A DNA stretch of 10,047 bases, from NCBI GenBank assembly GCA_002344205.1, contig DDSZ01000035.1, forward strand, positions 1 through 10,047. Reading direction: 5' to 3'. Under the pieces are notes generated by a model. It worked only from the letters and a program-made list of their open reading frames with translations. It was not told where the DNA came from and ran no database searches. Shown here in pieces: positions 5,179-10,047 of this stretch. Both the position numbers and the translations under genes were made by a program. Each line of letters starts with the position of its first letter. Positions within the stretch are counted from its first letter, which is position 1. Source of the DNA: Opitutaceae bacterium UBA2377. Its GTDB lineage: Bacteria > Verrucomicrobiota > Verrucomicrobiia > Opitutales > Opitutaceae.

Positions 5179-6273
5179 ATGAGCGCCAGCCGCATCAATC
5201 GGGTTGAATTCTTCGAGGCCGAGTCGCCGCTCTCGCGGCCCATCGCGGATGCGACGCATGCGATTCCGGCGATCAACTTTGTCGTCGCGCGAGTGACGCT
5301 GGCCGACGGCACGACGGGCGAGGGGTATCTGCTGGCGTTTCACTTCAACCCGGCGGCGATCCGCGGGGCGCTGGCCGATGTGCGGGCCTTGGCGATCGGG
5401 CGCGATGGGGAGGACACACGGGGTTTCGACCAAACATGCGACCGGGAGTTCGAGTATTTTGGCGCCGTGGGGCTCCTGCGCTGGGCGCGGGGCCTGGTGA
5501 ACATCGCGCTATGGGACGCGCGCGGCCGGCGGGCGGGCAAACCGGTGTGGCAACTGGTGGGCGACGGCCCCAAGGCCGCGCGGGTGCCGGTCTATGGCAG
5601 CGGCGGCTGGCTGTCCTACGGCGATGACGAACTGCTGGCCGAGGTCACGGGCTATGTGCGCCGCGGTTTTCGCGCGGTGAAGCTCAAGGTCGGCGCCCGC
5701 GAGGGCCTCGGGCGCGACCTGCACCGCATCGCGCTGGTGCGCGCGGCCGTGGGGCCGGACGTGCGCATCATGATTGATGCCAACCAAGGGCTCGACCTGC
5801 CGCGGGCGCAGGCCCTGGCCGAACAGGCGCGGGCGCATGGCATCGACTGGTTCGAAGAGCCGCTGGAACACACGGATTTTGAGGGTTATGCGCGGCTGAA
5901 GCAGCGCGCCGGCATCAAGCTCGCGATGGGTGAGCGGGAATACGATTTGGTCGCGCTGCGCGAACTCGCGCAGCGCAGGGCGCTCGATCTCTGGCAGCCC
6001 GACATCCTGCGGCTCGGCGGCGTCGAGGGCTGGCTCGACTCGGCGGCGCTGGCGCGCACGCACGGGCTGCCGGTGTTGCCGCACTATTACAAGGAATACG
6101 ACGCGTCGCTCGCCTGCACCATCCCCGACGCCTACGGCGTGGAGTCGTTCGACTGGGTGGACGGCATCATCGACCACCCGCTGCGCATCGAGGACGGCTT
6201 CGCCTATCCCTCGGAGCGGCCGGGCTGGGGTTTCAGTTTCAAACCGGAAGCCTTGCGACCGCTCGCAATTTGA
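5179..6273 (+). CDS. Enolase-superfamily protein, mandelate-racemase subgroup (probable sugar-acid dehydratase)
   Basis: This 364-residue cytoplasmic protein has an N-terminal capping domain (~1-125) and a TIM-barrel with every mandelate-racemase landmark. These are the KxK catalytic lysines 168 and 170 in AVKLKVG, metal ligands Asp200 (IDANQG), Glu226 (WFEEPL) and Glu252 (MGERE), then Asp275 (WQPDILRLGG) and His302 (LPHYYKE) as the Asp-His dyad. Such enzymes abstract the alpha proton of a carboxylate; most bacterial members dehydrate aldonic or aldaric acids. The exact substrate cannot be assigned. The ATG at 5179 (MSASRINRVEFFEAE) is preferred because the domain starts there; an ATG at 5170 and a TTG at 5137 are in frame. 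No Shine-Dalgarno is present. It lies 72 bp after the tRNA and 84 bp before a codirectional oxidoreductase gene, perhaps in one transcript. Confidence 0.92.
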   Translation: MSASRINRVEFFEAESPLSRPIADATHAIPAINFVVARVTLADGTTGEGYLLAFHFNPAAIRGALADVRALAIGRDGEDTRGFDQTCDREFEYFGAVGLLRWARGLVNIALWDARGRRAGKPVWQLVGDGPKAARVPVYGSGGWLSYGDDELLAEVTGYVRRGFRAVKLKVGAREGLGRDLHRIALVRAAVGPDVRIMIDANQGLDLPRAQALAEQARAHGIDWFEEPLEHTDFEGYARLKQRAGIKLAMGEREYDLVALRELAQRRALDLWQPDILRLGGVEGWLDSAALARTHGLPVLPHYYKEYDASLACTIPDAYGVESFDWVDGIIDHPLRIEDGFAYPSERPGWGFSFKPEALRPLAI

Positions 6274-6357
6274 CCCCGGTTCGCCGCCTGTCCCCAGCCC
6301 GCGACCATTCGTCGCAGACGGCTTGGCGGGAGGAAAGGCGCCGCCTAGTGCTCGGTT

Positions 6358-7491
6358 ATGACCCGACGCGATTTGCTAAAACTCGGCGCGCTGGCCAGTG
6401 TCGCCCTCATGACCGGACGTGCGCAAATCCCCGCCTCCCCACCGGCGCGCCCGTTGCGGATCCTCATCCTTGGGGGCACCGGTTTCACCGGGCCGCACCA
6501 GGTGCGCTACGCGCTGGCCCGCGGCCACCGGATCACGCTGTTCAACCGCGGCCGCCGGCCGCAGGACTGGCCCGGCGAGGTCGACGAACTCACCGGCGAC
6601 CGCGACACCGGCGACCTGGCCTCGCTGGCCGGGCGCGAGTGGGACGTGTGCATTGACAATCCCACCTCGGTCCCGTTCTGGGTGCGTGATGCCGGGACCG
6701 CGCTGCGCGGCCGCATCGGGCATTACGTCTTTATCTCCACGCTGTCGGTTTACGCCGACACCAGCCGGCCCGGCATGGATGAAAGCGGGCCGCTTGCCGC
6801 TTACCGCGGCCGCGACGTCATGGCGGAGACGCGGGCCAGCCTGCAGGCCGACATGGGGCTTTACGGTCCGCTCAAGGCCGCCTGCGAGGCGGAGGCGGCG
6901 CGGCAGTTCCCGGACATCACGACCGTGATCCGGCCCGGCCTGATCGTGGGGCCGGGCGACGAGACCGACCGCTTTACCTACTGGCCGGTGCGCATGGCGC
7001 GGGGCGGCGAAGTGCTGCTACCGGGCGACGGCACCGATCCGGTGCAGTTTATCGACGCGCGTGACCTCGCGGAGTGGACGATCCGCATGGCCGAGCAACG
7101 GGTCTTGGGCGTGTTCAACGCCATGGGGCCGGAGCGTGAGCTTACGGTGGCGCCGATGCTGGAAGGCATCCGGACGGCCGTCGGCGGGGAGGCGCAATTC
7201 ACGGCGGTCCCGGTGGATTTTCTGCGGGCGCAGCGCGTGGCCCCGTGGAGCGATCTCCCCGTGTGGGTGCCGGCGCAGGGTGCCTACACCGGCTTCGCCC
7301 GTTTGAACAACACCCGTGCGCTCAAAACCGGGCTCACCTTTCGTCCATTGGCAGTGACCGCGGCGGATACCCTGGCATGGTTCAACACTTTGCCCGAAGC
7401 GCGTCGCACCAAGCTGCGCGCCGGGTTGAGCGCGGAGCGCGAGGCCGAGGTCTTGCAGGCGTGGCGCGAGCAGCGAGCGGCCCGCACCTGA
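6358..7491 (+). CDS. Tat-targeted NAD-dependent epimerase/dehydratase family protein (extended SDR)
   Basis: The 377-residue product begins [20 protein letters not shown], a twin-arginine signal (Arg3-Arg4, RRDLLKLGA) with a short hydrophobic region and a likely cleavage site around residue 23. The mature part is an extended short-chain dehydrogenase. It shows a Rossmann nucleotide motif GGTGFTG (39-45), FNRGRR after beta-strand 2 (62-67), a conserved acidic GDRD (80-83), Ser/Thr in FISTLSVY (125-132) and the catalytic YGPLK (Tyr169, Lys173), followed by [11 protein letters not shown]. Family members oxidise, epimerise or dehydrate sugars and nucleotide sugars. Tat export implies folding with cofactor before secretion, as known for glucose-fructose oxidoreductase. 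The ATG at 6358 is fixed by an in-frame stop at 6346. The nearest purine-rich GGGAGGAAAGG ends 19 bases upstream, too far for a normal ribosome site. Substrate unknown. Confidence 0.88.
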   Translation: MTRRDLLKLGALASVALMTGRAQIPASPPARPLRILILGGTGFTGPHQVRYALARGHRITLFNRGRRPQDWPGEVDELTGDRDTGDLASLAGREWDVCIDNPTSVPFWVRDAGTALRGRIGHYVFISTLSVYADTSRPGMDESGPLAAYRGRDVMAETRASLQADMGLYGPLKAACEAEAARQFPDITTVIRPGLIVGPGDETDRFTYWPVRMARGGEVLLPGDGTDPVQFIDARDLAEWTIRMAEQRVLGVFNAMGPERELTVAPMLEGIRTAVGGEAQFTAVPVDFLRAQRVAPWSDLPVWVPAQGAYTGFARLNNTRALKTGLTFRPLAVTAADTLAWFNTLPEARRTKLRAGLSAEREAEVLQAWREQRAART

Positions 7492-7495
7492 GGCA

Positions 7496-9232
7496 TTAAC
7501 CGAATACGTGGGTTCGACCACCGGCCAAGGTCGTGGCCGGCCGGCCCGGCAGGTGCAGGGTGGCGGTGATGCCGGCGGGCAGCACGACTTCCCCGCGCGG
7601 ACCGGTTTGCAGGGACACGCGGATGTCGCCGTGCGGGGTGGGCACCACGCCCTCGGCCCCGGTGAGGTCGCCGAGGGCAGGACGGAGATCCACGGTGCGG
7701 TAGCCGGGCGAGGTCGGCGTGATACCGAGGATATAGGCGGGCAGCAGGCAGGCCGGGCCGGCGGACCAGCCGTGGCAATGACTGCGACCGGCGGGTTGGA
7801 TGTGGTCGATGCCGGGTTCGCGGCGGTACACGAGTTCCCACGTGGTCGTCGCACCGTTGCGCAGCATCTGGCCGTAGTAGGAGCGCATCTCGTCGAGCGC
7901 CTCGCGCACGAGTCCGGCGCCGAGCCAGGCTTGCAGCAGGTAAAACTCCATGAAGCCGGCCATCGGCCGCCGCACGGCGGCATCGGCCTGCAAGCGTGGA
8001 TGCACCGACTGCAACTGCGCCGCATCCAGCGCGCCGGCAAGAAAAGCCGCGGCATGGGCATGCCAGCTGCGCGTGGCACCGGCGGGCAGATCGTCGCGCA
8101 ACGCGGCCTGCGCGGGGCTGCCGAATTTCTCCGCCGTCTCCTGCAGGCGCGCGGCCCGCCAAGTCCCGCATTGGGCGGCCAAGGAGGAATCACCGAGATG
8201 CTCCGCGAGTTTGGCGGCATCGCCGAAGGTCGCGGCGAGCTGGTAGCCGAGGGCGGCGCGGCTGCCCCACCAGTCCTTGGTCTCGGGTTGGTTATCGGTG
8301 ATGAAGGTGCGGCCGGGCACGGCAGCGACGAGGTCCACGCGGGCCAGATGCTCCAGCACGCCGCGGGTCACGGGCGCGAGTTCGCGGGCGAGGGTGGTGT
8401 CGCCGGTGTAGAGCACATATTCCCAGATGCTGCTCACGAAGTCCGCGCAGTAGTTGTCGAGCACCCACTCGTGCAGCCCGCCGTGGGTGCTGAGGTCACC
8501 AAGGTAGGAAACGCGCGGATAAAGGTGTCCGCCCGCATCAAGCGCGACGGCGGACAGGCTGCCGTTGGCGTGACGGCACTGCGCGAACATTTCCAGGCTG
8601 CGGCGGGCGAGGGCGGCGTCGGCAAAGAGCGGCCAGGCGCAGAGAAACTCCACGCGGTAGTCGCCGATCCAGAGCATGCCGTCGCGCTTCACCCCGTCCT
8701 CATAAAACCCCTGCATGCACAGGCGCATCGTGCGCCGGCTGATGGCCCACGCATCGTTGAGCAGCGGATCGCTGCAATGAAAATGCCCGCGGTCGGTGAC
8801 CGGCGCGTGCTCCAGGATCGCCCGTGCGCCGCTCAGCCGCAGCGCGCCGGGGCCGTGCACGATCACGTTGACGAAGCGGAAGGCGCGGCGGCCCTGGTTG
8901 CGCAGGGTCTGGCGGCCGGGATTCACTTGGAGAATGTCGCGCGGCTGGTGATACCAGTGGTCCGGCGGGAACGGGTCTTGGACGAGCAGAGCCTCCTCAA
9001 GGTCTTCGCCCTCGATGAGTTCGACGGTGGTGGCACCGTCGGCCTCCGCCGTGAGTTCGATCACGCCGACGAGTTCCTCGCCGAAGTCGAGCACGACGCT
9101 GGCGCCGGGCCGGAGCAGCGTCTCGCCGCCGGCCAGACAGGCGGCGGGGTTGAGGGCAGCGACGGCATGGGCGATGGCCCGGGGTTCGCGTGGGGTGTAA
9201 ACGAGCGCGGCGGGGGTGATGGCTTGGGCCAT
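7496..9232 (-). CDS. GH78-like alpha-L-rhamnosidase family protein, compact form
   Basis: This 578-residue protein shows the GH78 layout. An N-terminal beta-sandwich spans ~1-150 (including [15 protein letters not shown]). An (alpha/alpha)6 barrel follows at ~155-505, and a C-terminal beta domain at ~510-578 ([13 protein letters not shown]). The barrel motif [14 protein letters not shown] (178-191) matches the family's D-x4-R-[DN]-E-x2-GWxGD, keeping Asp179, Arg183 and Asp191 but with Gly185 where the catalytic Glu is usual. The second acidic site is Glu466 in [10 protein letters not shown]. It lacks the extra N-terminal domains of ~900-residue members and has no signal peptide, so it probably acts inside the cell on imported glycosides. 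The ATG at 9232-9230 ([16 protein letters not shown]) is chosen; the frame stays open to 9742 but that would overlap clpB antisense. No Shine-Dalgarno is present. Exact specificity is uncertain. Confidence 0.82.
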   Translation of the reverse strand: MAQAITPAALVYTPREPRAIAHAVAALNPAACLAGGETLLRPGASVVLDFGEELVGVIELTAEADGATTVELIEGEDLEEALLVQDPFPPDHWYHQPRDILQVNPGRQTLRNQGRRAFRFVNVIVHGPGALRLSGARAILEHAPVTDRGHFHCSDPLLNDAWAISRRTMRLCMQGFYEDGVKRDGMLWIGDYRVEFLCAWPLFADAALARRSLEMFAQCRHANGSLSAVALDAGGHLYPRVSYLGDLSTHGGLHEWVLDNYCADFVSSIWEYVLYTGDTTLARELAPVTRGVLEHLARVDLVAAVPGRTFITDNQPETKDWWGSRAALGYQLAATFGDAAKLAEHLGDSSLAAQCGTWRAARLQETAEKFGSPAQAALRDDLPAGATRSWHAHAAAFLAGALDAAQLQSVHPRLQADAAVRRPMAGFMEFYLLQAWLGAGLVREALDEMRSYYGQMLRNGATTTWELVYRREPGIDHIQPAGRSHCHGWSAGPACLLPAYILGITPTSPGYRTVDLRPALGDLTGAEGVVPTPHGDIRVSLQTGPRGEVVLPAGITATLHLPGRPATTLAGGRTHVFG

Positions 9233-9406
9233 GGGTTGGCGGAGCGTGGGCGCGCGCCGGCCGGGATCAATCCCGTTCCGCCAGAGTGTCCCGCGCTGGG
9301 ACAAAGGGGTGGGCGGTTTGGCACAGGGGAGGGGCCGGATCGGACGGGCCCCAGAGGGAAAGGCAGCCGCCGGCCTTGGCCCGCCGTATGCACAAGGGAG
9401 GACATC
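9233..9406. promoter_or_regulatory. Divergent region between the GH78-like gene and clpB, with three short palindromes
   Basis: These 174 bases carry three perfect inverted repeats: CGGGAT/ATCCCG (9262-9275, 2-nt spacer), TGTCCC/GGGACA (9287-9303, 5-nt loop), and GGGGCC/GGCCCC (9331-9352, 10-nt loop). The last may form a hairpin in the clpB leader. Any could be an operator or an RNA element. No CIRCE element and no convincing sigma-32-type promoter could be found for clpB. Confidence 0.4.
9396..9401 (+). promoter_or_regulatory. Shine-Dalgarno sequence of clpB
   Basis: GGGAGG ends five bases before the clpB ATG. It is the only strong, well-spaced ribosome binding site before any gene start in this window. 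It fixes the clpB start at 9407. Confidence 0.85.
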
Positions 9407-10047
9407 ATGGATTTCAACAAACTCACCCAGATGTCGCGTCAGGCCGTCACCGACGCCCAAGCCACCGCCCGCCGCCTCCAGCACAACGAGGTGGACACGT
9501 GGCACCTGTTGTCCGCGCTCCTCGGTCAGGAAAACGGCATCGTGCCCGGCCTGCTCGACAAGCTGGCCATCACGCCCGGCGCGGTGCAGCTTGCGGTGGA
9601 CCGCGAACTCGAGCGCCTGCCCAAGGTGTCCGGCAGCGTGGACACGTCGAAGGTTTATGTCACCCAGGCCGTCAACGAGGCGCTGACCAAGGCCGAGGCC
9701 GAGGCGAAGTCGCTCAAGGACGAGTTTGTGTCCGTCGAGCACCTCTTCCTCGGCCTGCTTGAGACCGGCAAGCCGGAGGCGCTGAAGAAACTCTTCAAGA
9801 GCTTCGGCCTCGACCGCGCGAAGGTGCTCCAGGCGCTGAAGGAGCTGCGCGGCTCGCAGCGCGTGACGACCGACAATCCCGAGGCCACCTACCAGGCGCT
9901 CGAGAAATACGGCGTGGACCTCGTGGCGCAGGCGCGGAAGGGCAAGATGGACCCCGTCATCGGCCGCGATGAGGAGATCCGCCGCACCATCCGCATCCTC
10001 TCCCGCAAGACGAAGAACAACCCCGTGCTCATCGGCGAGCCCGGCGT
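9407..10047 (+). CDS. clpB: ATP-dependent chaperone ClpB, N-terminal part
   Basis: ClpB is the cytoplasmic AAA+ disaggregase that works with DnaK to rescue aggregated proteins. The window holds the first 213 codons of an expected ~860; the gene runs off the right edge. Residues ~1-145 are the Clp N-domain with its two repeats: [31 protein letters not shown] and [32 protein letters not shown]. The typical linker into the first ATPase domain follows ([20 protein letters not shown] from 165, [26 protein letters not shown] from 185), and the last codons GEPG begin the Walker A loop. The domain order and the intact N-domain with the standard linker favour ClpB; ClpA or ClpC cannot be excluded formally because the middle domain is outside. 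It has a strong Shine-Dalgarno and is divergent from the GH78-like gene. Confidence 0.93.
   Translation, partial: MDFNKLTQMSRQAVTDAQATARRLQHNEVDTWHLLSALLGQENGIVPGLLDKLAITPGAVQLAVDRELERLPKVSGSVDTSKVYVTQAVNEALTKAEAEAKSLKDEFVSVEHLFLGLLETGKPEALKKLFKSFGLDRAKVLQALKELRGSQRVTTDNPEATYQALEKYGVDLVAQARKGKMDPVIGRDEEIRRTIRILSRKTKNNPVLIGEPG

Noticed and set aside
5077..5433. Minus-strand frame running through the tRNA (ending WTLLDSNQ)
   Set aside because: This is the familiar false protein end produced by reading the antisense of a tRNA T-arm and acceptor.
7018..8220. 400-residue minus-strand open frame spanning the SDR and GH78-like genes
   Set aside because: It overlaps two well-supported genes in other frames and has low-complexity Arg/Pro/Ala composition.
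9319..9324. TGGCAC resembling a sigma-54 -24 element upstream of clpB
   Set aside because: No GC dinucleotide is found at the required 10-base spacing, so the -12 element is missing.
9233..9742. N-terminal extension of the GH78-like protein by 170 residues
   Set aside because: The extra part is antisense to the clpB 5' end and its leader; GH78 homology begins at about the ATG at 9232.
1..10047. CRISPR array, toxin-antitoxin pair, phage or transposase genes
   Set aside because: No regularly spaced direct repeats of 25-40 bp and no proteins of those types were found; the repeats present are inverted and intergenic.

Overview
The window is GC-rich (clearly above 60% by eye) with strongly GC-ending codons. 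It looks like chromosomal DNA of a free-living bacterium. Several traits together suggest Verrucomicrobiota, probably an Opitutaceae-like lineage: paired phytanoyl-CoA-dioxygenase-family genes, an AraC activator, an enolase-superfamily dehydratase, a Tat-targeted oxidoreductase, a GH78-type glycosidase, near absence of Shine-Dalgarno sequences, and intergenic palindromes of the CACGGAG and CACGGAT kind. This placement is inference; no rRNA or marker phylogeny is available here.

Layout. At the left edge the 5' end of gcvP (glycine cleavage P-protein) reads leftward out of the window. It is divergent from nth (endonuclease III, GTG start at 420). A small DUF2490-type outer-membrane protein gene follows nth. 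Positions 1794-2012 hold no gene but two palindromic repeat elements. On the minus strand, 2013-3792, lie two tandem, roughly 70% identical Fe(II)/2-oxoglutarate dioxygenase (PhyH-family) genes separated by a hairpin. A 301-bp divergent intergenic region with a large imperfect inverted repeat separates them from an AraC-type regulator (4094-4969). A tRNA-Val(CAC) gene at 5030-5106 follows.

Then come a mandelate-racemase-subgroup sugar-acid dehydratase (5179-6273) and a Tat-signal NAD(P)-dependent epimerase/dehydratase-like protein (6358-7491), both on the plus strand. A compact GH78-like alpha-L-rhamnosidase (7496-9232, minus) meets the epimerase gene tail to tail with 4 bp between them. It is divergent from clpB, whose first 213 codons end the window.

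How the genes may work together. nth, gcvP, clpB and the tRNA are housekeeping genes. Between them sits an accessory block that fits carbohydrate use: glycoside hydrolysis (GH78), sugar-acid dehydration (enolase superfamily), an exported sugar or nucleotide-sugar oxidoreductase, and two oxygenases next to a cupin-AraC sensor. No substrate can be assigned from sequence alone. I see no phage, CRISPR, toxin-antitoxin or defence system. The points most worth a second look are the non-canonical iron-sulfur cysteine spacing in Nth, the GH78 protein lacking the usual Glu in its catalytic motif, the Tat-exported SDR, the PhyH pair with its regulator, and the palindromic repeats.
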